Source: Aestuariibaculum suncheonense
GTDB taxonomy: Bacteria > Bacteroidota > Bacteroidia > Flavobacteriales > Flavobacteriaceae
Direction of reading: 5' to 3'
DNA length: 64,000 bases
Assembly: GCF_014596935.1 (NCBI RefSeq)
Contig: NZ_JACVXC010000001.1
Span: 1,228,217 to 1,292,216, forward strand
Of this stretch, positions 21,797-30,501 are shown in pieces. The position numbers were made by a program, and so were the translations under genes. The notes under the pieces are model-generated. The model was given only the letters and a program-made list of their open reading frames with translations, had not been told where the DNA came from and made no database searches. How positions within the stretch are numbered: the stretch's first letter is position 1; every line of letters begins with the position of its first letter.

Positions 21797-23419
21797 TTAT
21801 TTTATAAACTTAATGACTTGAGTTTTACCTTCTATTGTAGCTCTTAATATATAAGTTCCGCTGTTTAATGAAGATACATCAATAGATTTAGAGTCTCCAA
21901 GTGTAATATTAGGAATAACCGTTCTTCCAAGTAAATCGTAAACTGTTACTTTAGATATTTTTAAGTTAGTATTTATATTTAAAATATCAGTAACAGGGTT
22001 TGGGGACACTTTAAATGATAAATTATTTTTACCAGGAGTATTGGTGCTTAACGTAGACATATTATATAATTCAAGATTATCTAGATGTACTTCTGTTGCA
22101 AAAGTAGTGTTCGTTACAAGATCTGCACTATTAAAAGTAATCGCTAAATTGCCAACATTGGCACCTGTAGTAAATTGGTATGAACCGGTTACCCAAGTAT
22201 CAGAAGTATTGATTTCTAATAAATTACTACTGTTGTCATCAAAGGTAGCGTCTCCATCAATTAGTTTTAATGCAACGTAACCTCCTACAGTTTTAATTTT
22301 GAATTGTATACCATATTGGGTATTAGGTTCATATGTGATGTTGTTGATGTCGAAAGCAGCGCCGCCATCGCCATATTTTCCAGTACTCGTTACTGTCATT
22401 AGAGCAGAAGTCGCTCCGCAAGCGCCATCTTGATTAATAGCAACAGCAACATTTCCCCAACCCCCATAATTAGATCTATCCATCATTGTAGGATCTGAAA
22501 TTAAATTTAGGGTTGCATTTAAAGGGGTGAAACATCCTGAATCTATTGATGCAATTATATTAACTAGTTTTGATGTACTATCTGAGGTAATATTGATATT
22601 TTGATTAATGATGTTTGCATTGGTATCCCAAGTTGCAGTTATAGTTGTGGGTGTTGATGCCGTAGCATACGAAATGGTTGTAACGTCTAAAGTAATGCCG
22701 GTTGGAGGTGTTAAGGTGATGTTTTGATTTAAATTATTACCTGTAACCTCAAAAGTCAGTTGTGTGTTAGATTCATTAAATGATAATTTAGACTTAGAAA
22801 CGGTAATGGTTGGCAAACTGGCATCTATATCATATATCTCTAAATTATCTAAGTATATAAAATCAGTTTCTGCGGAATTTACAAAACCGTCACAAGACAT
22901 AAATAGAAACTGTACATTTCCTGAAGCATTAGAACCGGCCATAATAGTTTGGTCGAATGTAGTCCAGCCTGTAGTTTGTGGGATGCCAACAAGATAAGTC
23001 GCAGATGAATGATTGTTGGTGTCAGCTAAATCCCAAATATTAGAGGGTAAGTGAAAATTGAAAGCATTGCTAGCTGCTGTTTCATTTTTAATCGAGGCGA
23101 TAATACGATATCTGTGTCCAGCTACTATAGGTATACCTGAGTTATACTCTAATACCCCTCCATTAGGGTAACAGTTGCCTTTTAAATATAAACTACCGGT
23201 AGTATCATCGATACAAGAGTTTTCGGTAGATTTTGGGTCAAAATTTGTCCAGCCTTTGGTCCATCCTGTTTGAGAAGCAAAATCTCCATCAAACGAAGGG
23301 TTTGCAACTTGGTTAGTGCCTCCAGAATATGTAGGAGAGTAGCATTGTGCATTAGCATGGAATGTAATGCCTAGTAATAAAAGCATTACTACTAAAAAAG
23401 ATCTAGTAATTTTTTTCAT
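21797..23419 (-). CDS. T9SS-secreted probable carbohydrate-binding protein
   Basis: The protein has 540 residues with a signal peptide ending in FHANAQ. Two jelly-roll, CenC-like regions are visible: one at about 28-205 (QVANPSFDGDF, IPIVAGHRYRIIASIK, IYLDNLEIYD), the other at about 300-455 (LNLISDPTMMDRSNYGGWG, HLDNLELYNM). An Ig-like segment lies between them. A T9SS sorting domain ends the protein (FKVSPNPVTDILNIN, LGRTVIPNI, LNSGTYILRATIEGK). No catalytic motif is seen. It is probably displayed on or released from the surface and binds the PUL 1 glycan. It is transcribed alone on the minus strand from site B. Confidence 0.8.
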   Translation of the reverse strand: MKKITRSFLVVMLLLLGITFHANAQCYSPTYSGGTNQVANPSFDGDFASQTGWTKGWTNFDPKSTENSCIDDTTGSLYLKGNCYPNGGVLEYNSGIPIVAGHRYRIIASIKNETAASNAFNFHLPSNIWDLADTNNHSSATYLVGIPQTTGWTTFDQTIMAGSNASGNVQFLFMSCDGFVNSAETDFIYLDNLEIYDIDASLPTITVSKSKLSFNESNTQLTFEVTGNNLNQNITLTPPTGITLDVTTISYATASTPTTITATWDTNANIINQNINITSDSTSKLVNIIASIDSGCFTPLNATLNLISDPTMMDRSNYGGWGNVAVAINQDGACGATSALMTVTSTGKYGDGGAAFDINNITYEPNTQYGIQFKIKTVGGYVALKLIDGDATFDDNSSNLLEINTSDTWVTGSYQFTTGANVGNLAITFNSADLVTNTTFATEVHLDNLELYNMSTLSTNTPGKNNLSFKVSPNPVTDILNINTNLKISKVTVYDLLGRTVIPNITLGDSKSIDVSSLNSGTYILRATIEGKTQVIKFIK

Positions 23420-23488
23420 TTTGAATTTAGTTTAAAATTAATATTTAGTTTATTGTTGGTAATAAATGTATTCTCGACATTTATTGTC

Positions 23489-23555
23489 TAAAATTAATCG
23501 AGAACTCTCTGATTACTGGGGTATAAATCAGCTAAATAACGGTTATTAAATGTCC
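23489..23555 (-). promoter_or_regulatory. Tandem 22-bp-phased activator site B and promoter
   Basis: Read on the minus strand, GG is followed by acatttaataaccgtta (23553-23537) and, 22 bp later, ctgatttataccccagt (23531-23515). A -7-like box taatttta (23496-23489) begins exactly 19 bp after the second element, about 70 bp before the start codon at 23419. Spacing and orientation match the sites at 359, 27333 and 30377. A TTCTCGA/TCGAGAA inverted repeat (about 23471-23504) overlaps the expected transcript start. Confidence 0.65.
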
Positions 23556-23646
23556 AAAATGTTTTTGTCCTTGAATTTTATGGAGTATTTCTCTTTTTTA
23601 GTGAATTATGGTTTGATTACAATGTAATACTATTTTTAATGAACTA

Positions 23647-26600
23647 TTAGTCCTTTATTTGTTTGAAAATTTTTCTTGTCTTGACAGTACCATTACTATA
23701 GATATCTTTAATAATGTAGAGTCCATTTTTTAAATTTGAAAAATCGTTTCCTAAATATTGTCCTGCAAGATTATAAATTCTTCGTTCAGCAAGTTTAAAA
23801 TTATTCACATTTTCAACTTTTTCTGTGCTTAAGGCGTTTTTAACATGATCCAAAATTACAGGATCGATGCCCCTACGAGTTGGAGATACTTCATTTATAC
23901 TACCATCTTCATTAAAATAAAGACGGTCAATACAAATTTCTCTATGAATACCAGGATCTGTATTTAGATAGTCGGCATTAATACGATGATAAACAATATA
24001 CCATTCGTCTCTATCAGGAATTTGAAGGATTGAATTATGACCTGTACCGTAAATACGGTTTGAGGCATCCTGTCTTATAACAATTGGTTGTTCAGCAACT
24101 GTGATTGGACCAAGGGGAGAGGTTGATGTGCCATAAGCCACATGATAGTTAGCAGAGCCGGTATCATCAACAGACCATAAAAAATAATACAAGCCTTCTC
24201 TATAAAATACATAGGCGCCTTCACGATATGCATAAGTGGTCAGATTGCCTCCTACAGGAGTTATAACTTGAGAGGAATTTGGCTTGATAGACATCATATC
24301 CTCATTAAGTTCGGCAACAGCCATAAAACCATTTCCATAGTAGAAATAATTTTTTCCAGAAACAGGATCTTCAAAAACGTCACCATCTATTAGTTGTCCA
24401 CTATTTACACCTGAAGGTAATGCAGATATTAATGGTGTTCCGGAATCAATAAAAGGTCCTAATGGGTCTTCTGCGACAGCCACTCCTATTTGTTTTGTAC
24501 CCGCATTACCACTAAAATAATAGAAGTATTGATAGTTATTATTTATTTTCTTCTCAATAATGGCAGGAGCCCATGCATTTCCTGATGCCCAAGGTACCTG
24601 GTTGCTCTTTAAGTCAAGTATTTCTCCTTCATTGGTCCAGTTCACTAAATCTGGAGAAGAAAACACATTAAAAGTATGACTCCCCCAGCCAGGAGCGCCA
24701 TCGTTGGTTGGATATATGTAAAATCGTCCTGTTTTTTCAGAAAATAATATTTCGGGGTCAGCGTGAAAGCTTGAGATTACCGGATTAACTTCTATGTCTG
24801 CTGAAACTGAATAGGTAGTTGTAGTTCCATTTTGGCTGAACAGGTAATTTACAGCACCATTGCTAAAGTCCTGAGGGCCTTCAGGTAAAATTTGGGTACC
24901 AGGTGAGGCGTACAGTTCAGGGTTGAAGCCAGAAAGATTTGTACCAAACTTAACGCCTAATTTTAATGTTTTAAGATTGTTATCTAAATAGAAACCATTC
25001 TCCTTAATGCTTTTATTTCTGGCACCTTCAGGAGTAGGTGTTAATGCTGAACTGGGCCATTTTTCTACTAACCTAGCAGCCTCCTCATTAGAGATTGAAA
25101 TGGTTGTACCATGTCTGGCATTTATATTATAATTATCTTGTACAAACCTAAAATCTTTGAGGTTCGATGAGCTGCAGTATTGATAATGTCCACTAGTATA
25201 GCAATCGTACATGAGTATCCAGTTATTGGAATCAATTAATCTAAAAACACCTGAACCTTCAACAGCTTTGTTGGTTTGTTGTAATGAGGGAGAAGGTATA
25301 CTCCATTGCGAACCCGGTTCCTGACCATTTGTTGCAGTAAGTGAAGATGAGGTTACCTGACTTATACCACCTAGGGCTTCATTTTTAAAAAACATATAAT
25401 ACAATTGGTCTTCTTCATTAAAAACAATGTCACCATCAATAGAAGAAGTGCCACGATCGAAAAGTAGCTTAGGTGTTCCAATTAAATCTGTAAAATCATC
25501 ATTTGCGTAACAGTAGTATATTCTGTCGTAAGGACTTGTTGCGTCATTAGTCCATAATGAAAAGTATACCATATATTTTTCAGCTTCAGGATCATAAATA
25601 GTCTGGGGTGCCCAAACACGTAGTACATTGCTCCATTCGTCAGGCCACTTTGTAGGGAAATTAACTGTGGAATGTGTCCAGTTTATTAAATCGTTTGATT
25701 TCAGTAAAACAATACCTCTATTACTATTCCAACCTTCACTGGATTTCATGTCGGTAACTACCATATAAAAGGTGTTGCCATCTTCGCCTCTAAGAATGTG
25801 TGGATCGCGTACACCTTGTTTAATGGAAATAGTGTCGGAATTTATAATTGGTTTTCCATTATTTAAAGGGGTATAATTATAGCCGTCATTACTAATCGCA
25901 AAACGAATTTGTTCCCCATTAGTGTCATTTCCAGTGAAATAGGAAAATAAATAGGCTGAACGATTCTCTTTTTCAGCGATCCAAACTTCAAAAGTTTTGC
26001 TGGCTTTTTCTTCTCCCTTTATTAAAGTGGCGGTTAAAATAACACGTTTCTTACCTGAACCATAGGGTGATAATTGTTGTATTTGACCAATATTATTAAG
26101 ATAATCAGGTGCGTCAGAACTCCAAATTACTAAGGATCCCTGTTTGGTTTTTATTGGAAGGCTTATACGTTCTCTGATGTTGTTTGTATTCCCCATAATT
26201 GTTAAAGCTTCTAGATCTTTTTGAACACTTTCAGCATCAGAATATGATGGTAGAACCGTAATAGCGAATTCTTTTATAATAGATGTATTGTTTAGCGTTA
26301 AGGTTGCCGTTAACGTTAGTGTTTCTTGATTAGAACCAATTGCTGGACGGGTTACAATACCAGTACTAGAAATGAGATTGGTGTTTGAAGACTGCCAAAT
26401 TACTGTGATACCATTATTCAATAGTTTAGGTAAAACTAAATTGGATTGCACACTATCTGCTTCAGGAATTAATAAATTATCATAAGCTTCGGTAAGCAGC
26501 AAATTATCTAATGTATTGTTTAATGGCTTAATATTCTCAGAAAGACTGGTTACTTCCGTCTGGTTTAAAGCTCCACTATATATGATAAAATTGTCATAGA

Positions 26601-27249
26601 GAGCTGTTTTTAAAAATTGGTCTCCCACATAGCAAGAACGTCCTAAAAAGTTATAAGCTGTAGAACCAATTGAATCCGGATTGATAGGAATGGAGCCCTG
26701 TGCTTCTAAATTTCCATTGATATATATTTTACCAACGCCATCAAGCTGGGTATATGTGAGATTTATCCATCGGCCAGTTGTTAAAGGTTGATCAATAACT
26801 AAAGAAGATTCGCCGGTCCAATGGGTTTGTGATATGGTATAGCGAGAATTATTAGCTCCGAAAAATATATTTCCATTTTGAGAAGTAGCCATATTTGTGG
26901 AATTGGCAAAGGTCCAAACGAAATTACCTAAACCTGTAAGAGGATATGAACTCGAAATAAACAGATTTGTAGATATACTAAAGTTATCTAGTTGATTAAT
27001 AATTGTTCCAAAAGAGGATCCAAAGTCAAAATACCCATTATTATCACCTAATGATAAAACGTAATTTGTACCGTATGGAATTAATTCAGCCCCGTTTTGC
27101 AGAGAGCCATTAAACACCCCTGATGAATCATGAACTGTGTTAAAATTATATTGTGCCAGAATACTTGTCTGCCCGCCAGAGTTTAGGAAATACAGAAATG
27201 GAAAACAAATAATTACCGAATTAAAAAATTTTAAGAATGAGTACTTCAC
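23647..27249 (-). CDS. LamG/Ig/tandem GH43 protein exported by T9SS
   Basis: I chose the GTG at 27249 (1200 residues) because it gives a normal signal peptide (KYSFLKFFNSVIICFPFLYF). The longer frame from the GTG at 27309 adds 20 residues that do not resemble a signal. Domain order, in residues from the longer frame: LamG-like domain at about 48-270, two bacterial Ig-like repeats at about 280-455 (ATLTLNNTSIIKEFAITVLP; VILTATLIKGEEKASKTFEVW), first GH43 (GVRDPHILRG, SIDGDIVFNE, AVEGSGVF), linker, second GH43 (FHADPEILF, LIDGDVFEDP, YREGAYVFYREGLYYFLWS), then a T9SS sorting domain (YNLAGQYLGN, LKNGLYIIKD). It is probably a surface arabinosidase-type enzyme. It is the accreted paralogue of the 13607 protein. 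Confidence 0.86.
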   Translation of the reverse strand: MKYSFLKFFNSVIICFPFLYFLNSGGQTSILAQYNFNTVHDSSGVFNGSLQNGAELIPYGTNYVLSLGDNNGYFDFGSSFGTIINQLDNFSISTNLFISSSYPLTGLGNFVWTFANSTNMATSQNGNIFFGANNSRYTISQTHWTGESSLVIDQPLTTGRWINLTYTQLDGVGKIYINGNLEAQGSIPINPDSIGSTAYNFLGRSCYVGDQFLKTALYDNFIIYSGALNQTEVTSLSENIKPLNNTLDNLLLTEAYDNLLIPEADSVQSNLVLPKLLNNGITVIWQSSNTNLISSTGIVTRPAIGSNQETLTLTATLTLNNTSIIKEFAITVLPSYSDAESVQKDLEALTIMGNTNNIRERISLPIKTKQGSLVIWSSDAPDYLNNIGQIQQLSPYGSGKKRVILTATLIKGEEKASKTFEVWIAEKENRSAYLFSYFTGNDTNGEQIRFAISNDGYNYTPLNNGKPIINSDTISIKQGVRDPHILRGEDGNTFYMVVTDMKSSEGWNSNRGIVLLKSNDLINWTHSTVNFPTKWPDEWSNVLRVWAPQTIYDPEAEKYMVYFSLWTNDATSPYDRIYYCYANDDFTDLIGTPKLLFDRGTSSIDGDIVFNEEDQLYYMFFKNEALGGISQVTSSSLTATNGQEPGSQWSIPSPSLQQTNKAVEGSGVFRLIDSNNWILMYDCYTSGHYQYCSSSNLKDFRFVQDNYNINARHGTTISISNEEAARLVEKWPSSALTPTPEGARNKSIKENGFYLDNNLKTLKLGVKFGTNLSGFNPELYASPGTQILPEGPQDFSNGAVNYLFSQNGTTTTYSVSADIEVNPVISSFHADPEILFSEKTGRFYIYPTNDGAPGWGSHTFNVFSSPDLVNWTNEGEILDLKSNQVPWASGNAWAPAIIEKKINNNYQYFYYFSGNAGTKQIGVAVAEDPLGPFIDSGTPLISALPSGVNSGQLIDGDVFEDPVSGKNYFYYGNGFMAVAELNEDMMSIKPNSSQVITPVGGNLTTYAYREGAYVFYREGLYYFLWSVDDTGSANYHVAYGTSTSPLGPITVAEQPIVIRQDASNRIYGTGHNSILQIPDRDEWYIVYHRINADYLNTDPGIHREICIDRLYFNEDGSINEVSPTRRGIDPVILDHVKNALSTEKVENVNNFKLAERRIYNLAGQYLGNDFSNLKNGLYIIKDIYSNGTVKTRKIFKQIKD

Positions 27250-27332
27250 GAGAATGTCTTTTTTATTGATAGTTTGTTGGTTTAGGCAATATAAAGGATA
27301 ATTGTACACTTATGACACAGCATTTAAAGATT

Positions 27333-27399
27333 GGACATTTTATACCCTGTTAAATAACATTTTATACCCTGTTTTTTGTTAAGGCTGTAGCGAAATTTG
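27333..27399 (+). promoter_or_regulatory. Tandem 22-bp-phased activator site C (perfect repeat)
   Basis: The 17-bp sequence acattttataccctgtt occurs twice without mismatch, at 27335-27351 and 27357-27373. The period is 22 bp, about two helical turns, and GG precedes the first copy. A -7-like box gaaatttg (27392-27399) starts 19 bp after the second copy and 65 bp before the plus-strand start at 27464. The site also lies 86-124 bp from the GTG start of the divergent GH43 gene, so it might serve both genes. It is the cleanest of four related sites. Confidence 0.75.
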
Positions 27400-27463
27400 T
27401 GTGTACCGTTATAAGTGTGTTTTATTCACTTATATAAACAAAATCCAATTAAAATATAACTAG

Positions 27464-30349
27464 ATGTTAAAAAAATACCTGCTTTTAATAGTTTGCTTTC
27501 AATTATTTCCTTCTGTTTTTCTTGCTCAATCACCTTTAAATGTTTTTACAGAGGAAAATTATGGCGGAAATACTCAGTCTTACGAAATTTTTACTATTTA
27601 CAAGGACTTAGGAACATTTGACAATAACATTAAATCGTTTAAGTTAAGGCAAGGTTATATGGCTACTTTCGCGACAAGTTCTGATGGTACTGGTTATAGT
27701 CGTGTGTTTAGAGCAGATGACTCTGATTTGGAAGTAGCGACTATGCCTGCTTATTTGCAGGGAACAGTTTCTTTTATAAGAGTTATGGCATTAAATGATT
27801 TTGTAACTAAAAAAGGCTGGGCCGGCTGGGTTGCTGACGAAGTTAGTGCAGTGAACGCAACTTGGCGTTATGATTGGTCTGCAGGAGGTGCAGGAAACGC
27901 AACATTAGAGTATGTGCCCATAAAACAAAATTTAAACTGGCCAAGTTTTGGTGAAATTGAAAGTAAGCCGAATGTTACTCATGTATTAGGTTACAATGAA
28001 CCAGATCGACCAGATCAATCCAATATTTCTCTTGAAACGGTTATAGCTAACTGGAAATATTATATGCAATCTGGATTACGACTAGGAGCGCCTGCGTATT
28101 CTGATCCATATAATGGATTATGGGGCTTTATGGGTGAAGCAGAAGCTAATAATCTTCGGGTTGATTTTATTCCAATACATTCTTATTGGTCTAGAGATCA
28201 GCAAGATTGGTCATGGCGTTTAGATGATGTATGGAATGCATTTCACCGTCCAATATGGATTACAGAATGGAATAATGGAGCGAACTGGACTAATGAAGCC
28301 TGGCCTAGTGGAAATCGTCTAGCTACTGATGCCAATGTTCAAAAACAATTAACTGATATTACGTATATATTAAATATTCTAGAAAGTAAACCTTATGTAG
28401 AGCGTTATTCTATCTATAATTGGGTAGAAGATTGTCGTGCTATGATATTGATAATTAATGACTGCTGGAAGTCAAATAACCCTGATTGGCAGAATTATGA
28501 ATGGTTAAAAACTGCTCCTGTAATTTCTACATGGGTTGATGATTGCGGAGAGAACACGAAAGTGTTAACGCCAGCAGGCGTATATTACCGAGATCATGCC
28601 TCAGCTAAAGCTTTTAACCCTAGTTCGGAATACGTACCAACATGGAATCCATTAAAAGAGAATTTAACATTTACTGTTTCTGAGGATTTTCAGAGTGTTA
28701 CAATTAATTGGGATGGCAACAATGGTGAATTGGTAAATAAATACATTGTTCAGAGAAAATCAGGCTTCTCCTGGGTTACTATTTATGAATCTACCGATTA
28801 TACAATTCTTAAAACAACTCCTCAGCCTATGCCTGCCCAAACAACAGAGTATCGCATACGGGTAATAGGGAAAGATAATACAGAAACTTCTCAAAATACT
28901 TTTTTTACTGTAAAATCAATAGCAGAGGCTCCAGATGATTTGTCAGGTCAGGCCATTTCTGCTAAAAAAATTAGCTTAAACTGGTCTGCTGTAACTAATG
29001 CTGATGCATACAATATAAAAAGATCTGCGACCTCAGGAGGAAGTTTTGAAACAGTAGCGGCATATGTTACAGATTTAAGTTATTTAGATACGGGCTTAGA
29101 GCCTGAAACAACTTATTACTATAAAATATCTTCTTTTAATACAGGGGGAGAAAGTCCGGATTCATCACCCGAAATAATGATAAAAACTATGACATTAACA
29201 GCTCCTGATGAAATCACAAACGTGTTGGTAGGCTCAGGAGACGCTCAGGTTAAAATGAAATGGGATGTAATTGAAGATTCTCAATATGAAATTCTAAGAT
29301 CAGAATCTCAGGTGGGACCTTTTGAATCTGTTGTAATAACAAATTTTGAAGTACCTGAATATACAGATTTAACAGTAGTAAATGGGACAACGTACTATTA
29401 TAAAGTAAGGGCTTTTAATGAAGCAGGCCAGACACCCGATTCAGAAGTTATGATATCAACACCAAATTTAGGTCAGCATACTTATTTCAATTTCAATGAA
29501 AATTCAGGAACCAATCCTTTTGATCAATGGGGGATTCATTCAGCAAACTTATTAGCAACAGCAGGGTGGAATGATGGAAAAGAAGGAAGTGGTATTTTGT
29601 TGAACGGTTCATCATCTTCATACGTAGATATAGAGGATGGAATTATTCAGGATCTAACCGATTTTACTATTTCTGTATGGGTACAACTTGGTGCTGCCTC
29701 AAATTGGTCCCGAATATTTGATTTTGGAACAGGTTCAAACGTTAATATGTTTTTAACCCCACAAAATGGGGGAACAGGAACATATCGTTTTGCAATAAAA
29801 AATGGAGGAGCAGAAGAACAAATTAATACCTCAGTATCCCCGGTAGTTGGGGCCTGGACTCATGTCGCGATTACAATGGAAGGATCGCTAGGAATCATGT
29901 ATATAGACGGCGTTGAAGTTGGTAGAAAGGAAGATTTTAGCCTTAATCCTTCTTCCTTAGGACATACAACTCAAAATTACATTGGTAAATCACAATATCC
30001 CGATCCTTATTTAAATGCCACAGTTGATGAGTTCAGAATTTATAATAGAGCATTAAATCCTAGTGAAGTGGAAAGTTTGAAAAGCAAAACATTACATGTG
30101 GATTATGAGAATTTAAAGTCTCTTGGAGTTTATAAGTTTTATACTTCTAATCAATCCTTATTCGCTTTAAATTCGAGTCGTGTAAATGCAAATTATCAAC
30201 TGTACTCTATTTCAGGTCAATTACTTTCTCAAGGTAAAATGAATGTAAACGAGACCGTTAATTTAGGTTATTATAGAGTAGGTATATATATTGTAAAGGT
30301 AATTGATAGTTTAGGAGAAGTTAGTACTGTTAAGGTTTTAGTCAAATAA
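27464..30349 (+). CDS. GH128-like endoglycanase with crystallin-like, FN3 and LamG domains, T9SS-exported
   Basis: The protein has 961 residues with a signal peptide ending at FLAQ. Residues about 24-110 resemble a beta-gamma crystallin domain (FTEENYGGNTQSYE, NNIKSFKLRQGYMATF). The catalytic part, about 115-375, has the GH128 (Glyco_hydro_cc) pattern: NATWRYDWSAGG, VLGYNEPD with acid/base Glu179, and IWITEWNNG with nucleophile Glu268. Three FN3 domains (about 400-668), a LamG domain (about 670-865) and a T9SS sorting domain follow. Characterised GH128 enzymes cut beta-1,3-glucans; a beta-1,3-galactan target would be new. It is monocistronic, behind site C. Confidence 0.83.
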   Translation: MLKKYLLLIVCFQLFPSVFLAQSPLNVFTEENYGGNTQSYEIFTIYKDLGTFDNNIKSFKLRQGYMATFATSSDGTGYSRVFRADDSDLEVATMPAYLQGTVSFIRVMALNDFVTKKGWAGWVADEVSAVNATWRYDWSAGGAGNATLEYVPIKQNLNWPSFGEIESKPNVTHVLGYNEPDRPDQSNISLETVIANWKYYMQSGLRLGAPAYSDPYNGLWGFMGEAEANNLRVDFIPIHSYWSRDQQDWSWRLDDVWNAFHRPIWITEWNNGANWTNEAWPSGNRLATDANVQKQLTDITYILNILESKPYVERYSIYNWVEDCRAMILIINDCWKSNNPDWQNYEWLKTAPVISTWVDDCGENTKVLTPAGVYYRDHASAKAFNPSSEYVPTWNPLKENLTFTVSEDFQSVTINWDGNNGELVNKYIVQRKSGFSWVTIYESTDYTILKTTPQPMPAQTTEYRIRVIGKDNTETSQNTFFTVKSIAEAPDDLSGQAISAKKISLNWSAVTNADAYNIKRSATSGGSFETVAAYVTDLSYLDTGLEPETTYYYKISSFNTGGESPDSSPEIMIKTMTLTAPDEITNVLVGSGDAQVKMKWDVIEDSQYEILRSESQVGPFESVVITNFEVPEYTDLTVVNGTTYYYKVRAFNEAGQTPDSEVMISTPNLGQHTYFNFNENSGTNPFDQWGIHSANLLATAGWNDGKEGSGILLNGSSSSYVDIEDGIIQDLTDFTISVWVQLGAASNWSRIFDFGTGSNVNMFLTPQNGGTGTYRFAIKNGGAEEQINTSVSPVVGAWTHVAITMEGSLGIMYIDGVEVGRKEDFSLNPSSLGHTTQNYIGKSQYPDPYLNATVDEFRIYNRALNPSEVESLKSKTLHVDYENLKSLGVYKFYTSNQSLFALNSSRVNANYQLYSISGQLLSQGKMNVNETVNLGYYRVGIYIVKVIDSLGEVSTVKVLVK

Positions 30350-30376
30350 TTTAAGGTTTTGATTTTATATGTTTAT

Positions 30377-30443
30377 GGACAATACGTACACCATTAAATA
30401 ACAATTAATAACCTACCTCTTTTTCAAATAATTAAAACATTTG
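30377..30443 (+). promoter_or_regulatory. Tandem 22-bp-phased activator site D and promoter
   Basis: GG followed by acaatacgtacaccatt (30379-30395) is repeated after 22 bp as acaattaataacctacc (30401-30417). The spacer ttaaataaca is shared with site C. The -7-like box aacatttg (30436-30443) starts 19 bp after the second copy and lies 58 bp before the next start codon. This is the most degenerate of the four sites, but the spacing is identical. It would control the three-gene unit from 30502 to 39335. Confidence 0.6.
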
Positions 30444-30501
30444 TATTAGCCATTTTAAGTGTCTGAAGGATGCTCAAAAAAACAAACTAAACTTAAATAA
30501 A

